From NCBI GenBank assembly GCA_964563335.1, contig CAZLWL010000117.1, positions 1-6,128 of the forward strand: a stretch of 6,128 bases of DNA. The letters are read 5' to 3'. Positions 1-5,043 of the stretch are shown piece after piece; positions within the stretch are counted from its first letter, which is position 1; every line of letters begins with the position of its first letter. The notes under the pieces were generated by a model. That model saw only the letters and a list, made by a program, of their open reading frames with translations, ran no database searches and was not told the origin of the DNA. Source of the DNA: QNBT01 sp964563335. Its GTDB lineage: Bacteria > Planctomycetota > Phycisphaerae > Sedimentisphaerales > Anaerohalosphaeraceae. A program made the position numbers and the translations under genes.

Positions 1-43
1 TAAACTCGGATTCTAAATGTTGAAAGGTGTTCCCGGATGAGCA

Positions 44-58
44 GGGCTGGGTCAGCCC
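44..58. repeat. Short GC hairpin, REP-like fragment
   Basis: GGGCTG (44-49) and CAGCCC (53-58) form a perfect 6-bp stem with a 3-base loop. The bases at 49-60 (GGGTCAGCCCGG) match, with one base missing, the right part of the three-hairpin element at 1476-1537 (GGGTCAAGCCCGG at 1518-1530). This suggests the same repeat family. There is no T-run, so I do not call it a terminator. Confidence 0.4.
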
Positions 59-70
59 GGATATTTCACC

Positions 71-97
71 GCAGAGAACGCCGAGAACGCGGAGTTG
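71..97. repeat. Three 9-base tandem units (GCnGAGAAC type)
   Basis: Three consecutive 9-base units are visible: GCAGAGAAC (71-79), GCCGAGAAC (80-88) and GCGGAGTTG (89-97). The last unit is diverged at its end. From memory, intergenic strings of the type 'caccgcagagaacgc' recur in many environmental bacterial genomes. The function is unknown. No reading frame or promoter is evident in it. Confidence 0.5.
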
Positions 98-186
98 GTT
101 TATATTAAAGAAGTTATGACCGGAACCGGGGTATGCCATCAGCCGCGGCGAGACCGCGTCTCGACGGGACGGCAACATTCTGTTAC

Positions 187-214
187 TTGCGATAAGCGCT
201 ATATTTTACATAAG
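187..214 (+). promoter_or_regulatory. Weak candidate promoter for the Fe-ADH gene
   Basis: TTGCGA (187-192) and CATAAG (209-214) are separated by 16 bases and each match four of six sigma-70 consensus positions. It would give a 5' leader of about 70 bases containing the palindrome at 218-233. The match is weak and could be chance. Confidence 0.2.
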
Positions 215-217
215 TCA

Positions 218-233
218 TCCCGACTTGTCGGGA
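218..233. repeat. 16-bp palindrome TCCCGAC-TT-GTCGGGA
   Basis: TCCCGAC (218-224) and GTCGGGA (227-233) are perfect inverted arms around TT. The context GTCATCCCG (214-222) resembles GTCATTCCCG, the left end of the element at 1476-1537, so it is probably a shortened or diverged copy. It lies in the presumed leader of the Fe-ADH gene, 57 bases before the ATG. Confidence 0.5.
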
Positions 234-290
234 CCTCGGCGGTGAGAAATGTAGGTTAGGTGAGCTGTTTCGGAGTTGGCGGGCGTAACG

Positions 291-1454
291 ATGAGATTTG
301 AATTTGCTACGGCCGGGCGCATTATCTTTGGGGCTGGTACCGTCCGCCAGGTCGGGGCTGCGGCCGCCGAGATGGGAAAGCGCGCCTTTGTCGTTACGGG
401 GCGCAGGAGCGAGCGGGCATTGCCGGTGCTCGAACAACTTTCTAAACACAAAATCGAGAGTGTTATCTTTAATGTGACTGGTGAGCCGACAACGACTCCG
501 GCAAAGGCGGCTGTGGAAGCGGCGAGGGCAGCGAAAAGCGACCTGGTTATCAGCATAGGGGGCGGAAGCGCTATTGACACGGGTAAAGTTGTTGCGGCAA
601 TGCTGACCAACACGGGCGAATTGGATGATTACTTAGAGGTAGTCGGCGAGGGTAAGCCGCTTGGCCGACCTTGCGCAGGCCACATTGCAATTGCAACCAC
701 GGCGGGAACAGGTGCGGAGGTTACGCGTAACGCAGTGTTGGGCGTGCCTGAGAAAAAGATGAAAGTGAGTATGCGAAGTGCCCTGATGATTCCTCGTCTT
801 GCGGTGGTGGACCCGGAACTTACTTACACGATGGGGCCGGCTCTTACGGCGAGAACGGGTTTGGATGCACTGACACAGCTTATGGAGCCTTTCGTCTGTA
901 ATAAGTCGAATCCGCTGACAGATGGCTTCTGCCGCCAGGGCTTGATGCGAGCGGGACGGTCATTACGGGCGGCCTATGAAAACGGCAGGGACCCGGCTGC
1001 TCGCCGGGATATGGCCCTGGCGAGCCTGTTTGGCGGGCTGGCTTTGGCGAACGCGAAATTGGGGGCGGTGCATGGTTTTGCAGGGCCGTTGGGCGGTATG
1101 ATTTCGGCGCCGCATGGGGCGATATGCGGCGCCCTTGTGCCGCACGTTATGGAAGCCAATGTGCGGGCCTTAGAGAGGCGCGGGCCCGGCTCGCCGGCTT
1201 TGGGCCGCTATGACGAGATAGCCCGGCTCCTGACCGGCAAGGCGGCTGCGCGAGCGGCCGACGGGGTGAGGTGGGTGCGGGAACTGTGCGCGGTATTAAA
1301 GGCCCCGACACTAACTGAGCTTGGATTGGAGGAGAAGGATTTTGCAGCCGTTGTAGCCAAGGCCAAAAAGTCAAGCAGCATGAAAGGCAATCCAATTGAA
1401 CTGACTGAGGCTGAATTGGTCCAGGTGCTCAAATATGCCAGTGCCCGCTTTTAG
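291..1454 (+). CDS. Iron-containing (group III) alcohol dehydrogenase
   Basis: This 387-residue protein has the usual length of the Fe-ADH family, cytoplasmic NAD(P)-dependent enzymes that interconvert alcohols and aldehydes. Seen in the sequence: an N-terminal Rossmann-like half with GGGSAID at 90-96; the TTAGTGAE signature at 136-143; then the helical metal-binding half with D192, H261 (VHGFAG) and H275 (APHGA); and the family-typical end KGNPIELTEAEL at 365-376. The expected fourth metal ligand, His in DALTH, is Gln here (Q196, codon 876-878). I chose ATG 291. An in-frame TTG at 276 would add five residues, but GGAG at 272-275 touches it directly, while family proteins start MRFEF-like. 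The shine-dalgarno match before 291 is weak. The gene is visibly richer in G/C-ending codons than the sulfatase gene. The substrate is unknown; a lactaldehyde or other sugar-derived aldehyde is possible but unproven. No operon partner is present. Confidence 0.93.
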   Translation: MRFEFATAGRIIFGAGTVRQVGAAAAEMGKRAFVVTGRRSERALPVLEQLSKHKIESVIFNVTGEPTTTPAKAAVEAARAAKSDLVISIGGGSAIDTGKVVAAMLTNTGELDDYLEVVGEGKPLGRPCAGHIAIATTAGTGAEVTRNAVLGVPEKKMKVSMRSALMIPRLAVVDPELTYTMGPALTARTGLDALTQLMEPFVCNKSNPLTDGFCRQGLMRAGRSLRAAYENGRDPAARRDMALASLFGGLALANAKLGAVHGFAGPLGGMISAPHGAICGALVPHVMEANVRALERRGPGSPALGRYDEIARLLTGKAAARAADGVRWVRELCAVLKAPTLTELGLEEKDFAAVVAKAKKSSSMKGNPIELTEAELVQVLKYASARF

Positions 1455-1475
1455 ATATGAGGGGATTTGGGGCAA

Positions 1476-1537
1476 TGTCATTCCCGCGAAGGCGGGAATC
1501 CAGAAGATCTGGATCCCGGGTCAAGCCCGGTATGACA
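1476..1537. repeat. 62-bp three-hairpin palindromic element (REP/dRS3-like)
   Basis: The ends TGTCAT (1476-1481) and ATGACA (1532-1537) are inverted repeats. They enclose three hairpins: ATTCCCGC/GCGGGAAT (1480-1487, 1492-1499); ATCCAGA/TCTGGAT (1498-1504, 1508-1514); and CCGGG/CCCGG (1516-1520, 1526-1530). Stems one and two share border bases, so they compete slightly. The first hairpin fits the ATTCCC-N8-GGGAAT form known for the neisserial dRS3 repeat, and similar strings recur between genes in many bacteria. It starts 21 bases after the Fe-ADH stop and could protect the 3' end of that mRNA. No T-run follows, so it is not a canonical terminator. Confidence 0.75.
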
Positions 1538-1558
1538 AAAACACAATGAAACAAATTA

Positions 1559-1587
1559 TTGATATCTCAAGGTGATTTTAATAAGAT
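1559..1587 (+). promoter_or_regulatory. Candidate sigma-70 promoter upstream of the sulfatase
   Basis: TTGATA (1559-1564, five of six) and TAAGAT (1582-1587, four of six) are 17 bases apart. Transcription would begin near 1594 and give a leader of about 155 bases. That leader would include the small ORF at 1612-1728 and the inverted repeat at 1689-1715 before the sulfatase start at 1750. Confidence 0.4.
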
Positions 1588-1611
1588 TATTGGCACCGAC
1601 AGGAGTGAATT

Positions 1612-1728
1612 ATGTTTCTTAACCGTGTAAATGGGAAATGTCAGATAATCCTTCATATACATTGTTTATCGGACATAAGATGCTTTCTGATTGAAAATTA
1701 CAGGATTTTTCAATCGAGAGCAGTATAA
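1612..1728 (+). CDS. Possible 38-residue leader peptide / small ORF
   Basis: The ORF starts at ATG 1612, has AGGAG at 1601-1605 (six-base spacing, a very good ribosome binding site) and ends with TAA 21 bases before the sulfatase ATG. An in-frame TGA sits just upstream, so the start is well defined. The peptide starts MFLNRVNGKC, contains three Cys and no clear membrane segment or signal peptide. I recognise no family. It could be a leader peptide tuning translation of the sulfatase, a small protein, or chance. The main support is the ribosome binding site and the position between promoter candidate and main gene. Confidence 0.25.
   Translation: MFLNRVNGKCQIILHIHCLSDIRCFLIENYRIFQSRAV
1689..1715. 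repeat. 9-bp inverted repeat before the sulfatase gene
   Basis: GATTGAAAA (1689-1697) and TTTTCAATC (1707-1715) are perfect inverted arms separated by nine bases. The repeat lies 34 bases before the sulfatase start. It could be an operator or an mRNA hairpin near the ribosome binding site. Its AT-rich arms make chance occurrence quite possible. Confidence 0.35.
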
Positions 1729-1749
1729 ATTGTAATTTGAGGTGTCGAA

Positions 1750-3249
1750 ATGAAGTATTATAATCGCAGAGCCTTTTTGAAAACTGTCGGTTTAGGAGCA
1801 GCTTCTTTGGCTTTGACTGGTTGCAACAATTTTCTTAAAGACCCTGACAAAAGAGGTCTTAAAACTAAACCGAACGTCCTGTTTATCGCGATTGATGACC
1901 TTAATGACTGGACAGGTTGCCTCGGAGGCTATAAAGGCAAAATTTATACGCCAAATCTCGACAGGCTCGCAAAAAGAGGCGTTCTTTTTACAAACGCCCA
2001 CTGTGCAGCCCCTGCCTGTAATCCTTCGCGGGCAAGTATCCTGACCGGTATCCGACCTTCGACATCGGGAATATATTATAACTCGCCCCACTGGCGGCGG
2101 TCACCAGTTCTTGAAAAAGCAGTTACAATTCCTGAGCATTTTAGAACCGCAGGCTATTCAGTAGTGGGCGGCGGCAAAATCTTCCATGCCCTGTCCTGGG
2201 ACAACTGGGACAAAGAAGAATTAAGCGACGGCTTCAACGACCCAAACTGCTGGGATGAATATTTCCCGTCGAAGATAAAGTCTATGCCGCCGGAGCTTTG
2301 GCCAAAAGAATACCCTGTTGCAAAAGGCAGTATTGGCAAGCGGCCAATGGAGTTTTTTGATTGGGCCGCCCTCGATGAACCCGATAGTAAAATGGCTGAT
2401 TACAAGGTTGCAGACTGGGCAATCAGCGAACTGAATAAAAAACATAACAGGCCATTCTTCCAGGCTGTTGGAATCTTTCGGCCGCACATTCCTTGGTATG
2501 TCACGCGAAAATATTTTGATATGTACCCGCTGGACGAAATTGTCACGCCAAAAATTCCTGAAGATTGGAAAAGACAGCTTCCTTCTGCTGGATTAGATAT
2601 GGGCGACGAAAGACGCGCCTGGCATAAATGGGTTATCGATAACGAGGAATGGAAAAAGGCCATACAAGGGTATCTTGCAAGCATAAGCTTTGCCGATACT
2701 CAGCTTGGACGCCTGCTTGATGGTCTCGACAAAAGCGGCTATGCCGAAAATACCATTATCGTTCTCTGGTCAGACCACGGTTTCCATCTCGGAGAGCGCG
2801 AGACCTGGGAGAAATTTACACTCTGGGAGGAATCTACGCGGGTAACGTTTATGATGGTCGCACCTGGATTGACGAAGGCCGGCAACTGTTGCAGCAGGCC
2901 TGTGAGCCTGCTTGATATTTATCCGACGCTAATCGAATTATGCGGCCTAAAGCCAAAACCCGAGCTCGAAGGCCAAAGCCTCGTTCCATTGCTTTGCAGT
3001 CCGAGTGCACCTCGCCTACAGCCCGCTGTCACGACTTATGGAAAAGATAATCATGCTGTTCGAACCGACCGGTGGCGCTATATCAGGTATGAAAACGGCA
3101 ATGAGGAGCTTTATGACCACTCCACTGACCCGGATGAAACCATCAACATCGCAGCCGATGCCAAATACGATTCAATCAAAAAAGAATTGGCCCGCTGGCT
3201 CCCCGTAATTAACGCCCACGACGCCAGTCCCACAGGACAACCTGATTAA
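1750..3249 (+). CDS. Arylsulfatase, iduronate-2-sulfatase-like, Tat lipoprotein
   Basis: This 499-residue protein is a formylglycine-dependent sulfatase that hydrolyses sulfate esters, probably on a polysaccharide. The N-terminus has a twin-arginine motif (RRAFLK, 6-11), a hydrophobic stretch and a lipobox LTGC with C25. It is therefore likely exported folded by Tat and lipid-anchored outside the cytoplasm. The catalytic motif CNPSRASILTG (90-100) contains C90, to be oxidised to formylglycine, and R94. Other expected residues are D49 and D50 (AIDDLND), K143 and H146 (GGKIFH), H246 (RPHIP), D342 and H343 (SDHGFHLGE), and K355 (KFTLWEESTR). This order and spacing match iduronate-2-sulfatase-type enzymes, including choline-sulfatase-like relatives. 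The C-terminal ELYDHSTDPDE (453-463) is also typical. GAGG at 1739-1742 lies seven bases before the ATG. No formylglycine-generating enzyme or anSME, and no SusCD-like or glycoside hydrolase gene, is in the window. The exact substrate cannot be told. Confidence 0.96.
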   Translation: MKYYNRRAFLKTVGLGAASLALTGCNNFLKDPDKRGLKTKPNVLFIAIDDLNDWTGCLGGYKGKIYTPNLDRLAKRGVLFTNAHCAAPACNPSRASILTGIRPSTSGIYYNSPHWRRSPVLEKAVTIPEHFRTAGYSVVGGGKIFHALSWDNWDKEELSDGFNDPNCWDEYFPSKIKSMPPELWPKEYPVAKGSIGKRPMEFFDWAALDEPDSKMADYKVADWAISELNKKHNRPFFQAVGIFRPHIPWYVTRKYFDMYPLDEIVTPKIPEDWKRQLPSAGLDMGDERRAWHKWVIDNEEWKKAIQGYLASISFADTQLGRLLDGLDKSGYAENTIIVLWSDHGFHLGERETWEKFTLWEESTRVTFMMVAPGLTKAGNCCSRPVSLLDIYPTLIELCGLKPKPELEGQSLVPLLCSPSAPRLQPAVTTYGKDNHAVRTDRWRYIRYENGNEELYDHSTDPDETINIAADAKYDSIKKELARWLPVINAHDASPTGQPD

Positions 3250-3263
3250 ACATATCAGCAAAG

Positions 3264-3288
3264 GGGGGTATGCCTCCACACTACCCCC
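3264..3288 (+). terminator. GC hairpin after the sulfatase, possible terminator
   Basis: GGGGGTA (3264-3270) and TACCCCC (3282-3288) form a 7-bp stem with an 11-base loop, starting 14 bases after the sulfatase stop. No T-run follows; the sequence goes on with more C. It may be a mRNA-stabilising hairpin or a factor-assisted terminator rather than an intrinsic one. Confidence 0.3.
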
Positions 3289-3317
3289 ACCCCCGGTCGG
3301 TCATCTCCGAAAACCAC

Positions 3318-3346
3318 TTGCATTATCGCCGTCCTTGTGGTATGGT
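3318..3346 (+). promoter_or_regulatory. Promoter-like site A, TTGCAT-N17-TATGGT
   Basis: TTGCAT (3318-3323) and TATGGT (3341-3346) are 17 bases apart, with TG one base before the -10 box (extended -10). The context CTTGCA ... TGTGGTAT is shared with the site at 5976-6003. Transcription would start near 3353 and run through two inverted repeats to the Myb-repeat gene at 3505. A 12-base piece around its -10 box, TCCTTGTGGTAT (3332-3343), recurs exactly at 3446-3457. Confidence 0.5.
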
Positions 3347-3380
3347 GTATGTCTTGGATTTGCCTTTCTAAAGAGTTTGT

Positions 3381-3424
3381 CGCCTGCCGCCTCCTTTTCC
3401 AAGAGCACATTCAAACGGCAGGCG
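3381..3424. repeat. 9-bp inverted repeat in the leader of the Myb-repeat gene
   Basis: CGCCTGCCG (3381-3389) and CGGCAGGCG (3416-3424) are perfectly complementary, with a 26-base loop. It lies between the two promoter-like sites, so it would fold only in transcripts from the upstream one. There is no T-run after it. A regulatory role is inferred from position only. Confidence 0.45.
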
Positions 3425-3444
3425 GCTGCGCTGGATTCGCAGCC
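3424..3444. promoter_or_regulatory. Inverted repeat over the -35 region, operator candidate
   Basis: GGCTGCG (3424-3430) and CGCAGCC (3438-3444) are perfect 7-bp inverted arms around a 7-base loop. The loop holds the expected -35 position of the promoter at 3432-3460. A dimeric repressor, or the DNA-binding product of the gene itself, could bind here. It may also act as an RNA hairpin in the longer transcript. Confidence 0.35.
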
Positions 3445-3460
3445 ATCCTTGTGGTATACT
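3432..3460 (+). promoter_or_regulatory. Promoter-like site B, extended -10 TGGTATACT
   Basis: TATACT at 3455-3460 preceded by TGG makes an extended -10 box. The -35 position (TGGATT, 3432-3437, 17-base spacing) is poor, as is common for extended -10 promoters. Predicted start is near 3467, giving a short leader of about 38 bases to the ATG at 3505. Confidence 0.45.
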
Positions 3461-3481
3461 TTATGTGGTTTCTAATCTGAG

Positions 3482-3496
3482 CCTTTTCAAAAAGGA
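3482..3496 (+). promoter_or_regulatory. Ribosome binding site AAAGGA inside a small hairpin
   Basis: AAAGGA (3491-3496) lies eight bases before the ATG at 3505. CCTTT (3482-3486) is complementary to AAAGG (3491-3495) with loop TCAA, so the ribosome binding site can be covered by a 5-bp local stem. This may lower or control translation; the stem is short and only moderately stable. Confidence 0.4.
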
Positions 3497-3504
3497 ATTG
3501 TGTA

Positions 3505-4452
3505 ATGGCAAAAAGCAAAAGAGGTCATGGCCGTAAATGGACAGCTAAAGAGGTTGCGCTATTGAAGGAGTTGTATCCTGAGTGCCCCGTCCCCGAAATT
3601 GTTAAAAGGCTCGACAGAACTATGGCCGCTATAACGGTCAAAGCATGTTACCTGAGACTTAAAAGAAAGAGCTATCTAGACAAGCTCTGGACAGCCAAAG
3701 AGCTTGCGCTATTGAAGGATTTGTATACTGAGTGCCCCATCGGCGAAATTGCGAAAAGGCTTGACAGAACTGTCGCTGCAGTAAAACGGCGAGCGCATAT
3801 GTTGGGACTCAAAAGAAAAAGCTGGTGCAACAAGAGATGGTCGGCCCATGAGCTTGCGCTGATTAAGAAGCTGTACCCACATTGCAAGTGTACACGGGAT
3901 GTAGCCAAACAACTTGGGCGACCCTTGAGGGCAGTGAGACAAAAGGCATACGACCTTGGGATTAAGATGGAGAAAAAGCGTCTGTGGTCGGCGGGCGAAC
4001 TCAAACTGCTTAGGAAGCTATACACGGTTAAGAGCCTGAAGGAGTTAGCTGAGCAACTTGGGAGGTCTCCAAGGGCGGTAGAAGGACGGGCACATGCGAT
4101 GGGGCTTTGGAAAGAATCCAGGCATCGGGTATGGTCGAACGAAGAAAATAAGCTGCTTAAAGAGATGTTTCCAAAGAACACTATGCAAGCTATAGCTGAT
4201 AAACTCGGTTGGTCTCCTTCTTCGGTACGAACGAAAGCGCGTGAATTGGGGCTCAGAAAAAGGCCGTCGTATGCTCATTGTCCCCGTTGGTCGGCTAAAG
4301 AAATCGAACTGCTCAAGAAACTGTACCCTCATAGAAACTCACAGGAGGTGGCCGACAAAATCGGACGGTCTGTAGGTATGGTACGAACGAGAGCATGCAA
4401 GCTGGGGCTGAAGAAATCAAAGAAGTTTCTCAAAACCCTCGGCAGAGCGTAG
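3505..4452 (+). CDS. Protein of six tandem Myb/SANT-like HTH repeats
   Basis: This 315-residue, strongly basic protein consists almost only of six repeats. They are anchored by tryptophans W12, W62, W112, W161, W210 and W262 (spacing 50, 50, 49, 49, 52). Each reads W[ST]xxExxLL[KR]xLY, then a short helix of the type EIAKRLGR, then AVxxRAxxLGL and a basic linker. This is the three-helix pattern of Myb/SANT-like and GcrA-type helix-turn-helix domains, with the third helix as the likely DNA reader. No catalytic, sensor or membrane domain is visible, and there is no signal peptide. It is therefore probably a cytoplasmic DNA-binding protein with a long footprint: a regulator, nucleoid protein or accessory factor. 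Repeats 1 and 2 are near-copies at DNA level, which shows recent internal duplication. AAAGGA sits eight bases upstream of the ATG. The gene has its own promoter signals and no close downstream partner. The target is unknown. Confidence 0.85.
   Translation: MAKSKRGHGRKWTAKEVALLKELYPECPVPEIVKRLDRTMAAITVKACYLRLKRKSYLDKLWTAKELALLKDLYTECPIGEIAKRLDRTVAAVKRRAHMLGLKRKSWCNKRWSAHELALIKKLYPHCKCTRDVAKQLGRPLRAVRQKAYDLGIKMEKKRLWSAGELKLLRKLYTVKSLKELAEQLGRSPRAVEGRAHAMGLWKESRHRVWSNEENKLLKEMFPKNTMQAIADKLGWSPSSVRTKARELGLRKRPSYAHCPRWSAKEIELLKKLYPHRNSQEVADKIGRSVGMVRTRACKLGLKKSKKFLKTLGRA
3538..3771 (+). repeat. Near-identical 150-bp repeat units in the Myb-repeat gene
   Basis: Repeat units 1 and 2 have a period of 150 bases. 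Comparing 3538-3621 with 3688-3771 base by base, I count 74 identities in 84. Several mismatches are silent or conservative, and the similarity drops toward the recognition-helix part (AITVKACYL against AVKRRAHML). Repeat 3 still shares stretches such as gagcttgcgct. The array thus grew by duplication near its start, followed by faster change in helix 3. Confidence 0.8.
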
Positions 4453-4706
4453 CTACTGGGTAAACGATGGTGGGTGGTTAATCCGTTTCAGCGTTTTCTC
4501 AACACAATCGCACACCAAACAACCCTGATTTTTCAATATCTGATACCGAGTTCAGATTCCGGCAATTTGAAACTTAACTGTGGCGCAAGAGCGGTTCTTT
4601 TACAAGTTCATAGCTTTTCCTGGAAAACAAGGCTTTCTGCGGGCTCAAATCAAGCCTTCGCATCTTCGATGGGCCAAATATTTTTAAACATTTTCCTGTA
4701 AAATTG
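4453..4706. other. Intergenic stretch, no convincing gene
   Basis: A 75-codon frame from GTG 4474 is open here, but it has no ribosome binding site and no recognisable composition. The base composition is more AT-rich than in the flanking genes. AAGGCTT (4629-4635) and AAGCCTT (4652-4658) form a 7-bp inverted repeat with a 16-base loop. A T5 run follows only at 4681-4685, too far for a standard terminator. Otherwise I see nothing. Confidence 0.5.
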
Positions 4707-4734
4707 TTGAACATCCGTGTATAGCTGGTATACT
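4707..4734 (+). promoter_or_regulatory. Promoter for the small protein / SDH proteinase pair
   Basis: TTGAAC (4707-4712) and TATACT (4729-4734) are 16 bases apart, and TG one base before the -10 box makes it an extended -10 promoter. Predicted start is near 4741, giving a leader of about 120 bases before the ATG at 4864. The core GGTATACT is shared with the site at 3453-3460. Confidence 0.55.
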
Positions 4735-4744
4735 ATATTATCGG

Positions 4745-4785
4745 AGTGCAGCCCATAAAGGCGGATTTCCTCTTGGAAATGCACT
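4745..4785 (+). other. Possible three-way-junction structure in the 5' leader
   Basis: AGTGCA (4745-4750) pairs with TGCACT (4780-4785). Inside, GCC (4751-4753) can pair with GGC (4760-4762), and TTTCC (4766-4770) with GGAAA (4775-4779) around loop TCTT. The result is a compact three-stem fold right after the predicted transcription start. It does not match a riboswitch class I recognise, and the 3-bp stem is weak. Confidence 0.3.
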
Positions 4786-4810
4786 TTTGAGTGGCTGGCA
4801 CGAGTATTGC

Positions 4811-4820
4811 AGGTATACCT
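4811..4820. promoter_or_regulatory. Perfect palindrome AGGTATACCT, operator candidate
   Basis: This 10-bp perfect palindrome lies in the leader between the promoter at 4707-4734 and the ATG at 4864. Its core GGTATAC also occurs in the -10 boxes at 3453-3459 and 4727-4733. A regulator recognising this word is possible; no binding evidence exists in the sequence itself. Confidence 0.3.
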
Positions 4821-4863
4821 TTCACGGAAGATAACGAGATTTTCTAATTGAAAGGGTATCAAG

Positions 4864-5043
4864 ATGCAAGCAAGCGAGGAGACAAAACAAATGCATGACT
4901 TGTTGGTCACCGACCAGCCCGACAATGCGGAGTATGATGGCCCCGAGCGATTTGCTGCCACGTTAAAGAATTATCCTGCCACCAAGCCGCATTGGATTTT
5001 TGAAACTAATTCAACGGCTGTGGAGCCGCCAAAGGATGCCTAA
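4864..5043 (+). CDS. Small unknown protein (59 residues), coupled to SDH proteinase
   Basis: The frame starts at ATG 4864 with AAAGGG at 4851-4856 (seven-base spacing), a strong ribosome binding site. Its stop overlaps the next start in ATGCCTAA (5036-5043), an 8-base overlap typical of translational coupling. The product is acidic in its first half (EE at 5-6, DQPDNAEYDGPE at 17-28) and has an aromatic KPHWIFETN segment at 41-49. There is no signal peptide, membrane helix or Cys. I recognise no family. Because it is made just before and probably together with the Clp-fold proteinase, it could be a substrate, adaptor or inhibitor of it. That is inference from gene order only. ATG 4891 is an alternative internal start without a comparable ribosome binding site. 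Confidence 0.7.
   Translation: MQASEETKQMHDLLVTDQPDNAEYDGPERFAATLKNYPATKPHWIFETNSTAVEPPKDA

Larger units (their letters stand above)
1..290. other. Intergenic region upstream of the Fe-ADH gene
   Basis: I find no convincing gene here. The stretch is built from short repeat-like pieces listed separately (a hairpin at 44-58, a 9-base tandem array at 71-97, a palindrome at 218-233). There is also an inverted repeat at 149-163, with arms CGAGAC and GTCTCG around CGC. The repeat CCCGGAT occurs at 32-38 and again at 56-62. If a gene ends left of the window, its stop cannot be recognised with confidence. Confidence 0.6.

Noticed and set aside
71..97. CRISPR-like array
   Set aside because: The 9-base units are contiguous with no spacers, far too short for CRISPR repeats, and no cas gene is present.
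276..290. TTG start adding five residues to the Fe-ADH
   Set aside because: The possible GGAG directly touches the TTG, and ATG 291 gives the usual MRFEF-type family start.
3672..4181. 169-codon - strand ORF opposite the Myb-repeat gene
   Set aside because: It is the antisense shadow of the repeated coding sequence; its internal repetition mirrors the + strand repeats.
1704..4537. Exact 11-base repeat GATTTTTCAAT at 1704-1714 and 4527-4537
   Set aside because: A few 11-base repeats are expected by chance in 6 kb, more so for AT-rich words.
4474..4701. 75-codon + strand ORF with GTG start
   Set aside because: It has no ribosome binding site, unconvincing composition and no recognisable motif, and it lies in AT-richer intergenic DNA.
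4650..4961. 103-codon - strand ORF
   Set aside because: It overlaps the promoter, the leader and the better supported 59-residue gene on the + strand; its protein shows no family features.
5000..5035. TTG start adding 12 basic residues to the SDH proteinase
   Set aside because: No ribosome binding site precedes it; ATG 5036 fits the family N-terminus and the overlap with the upstream stop.
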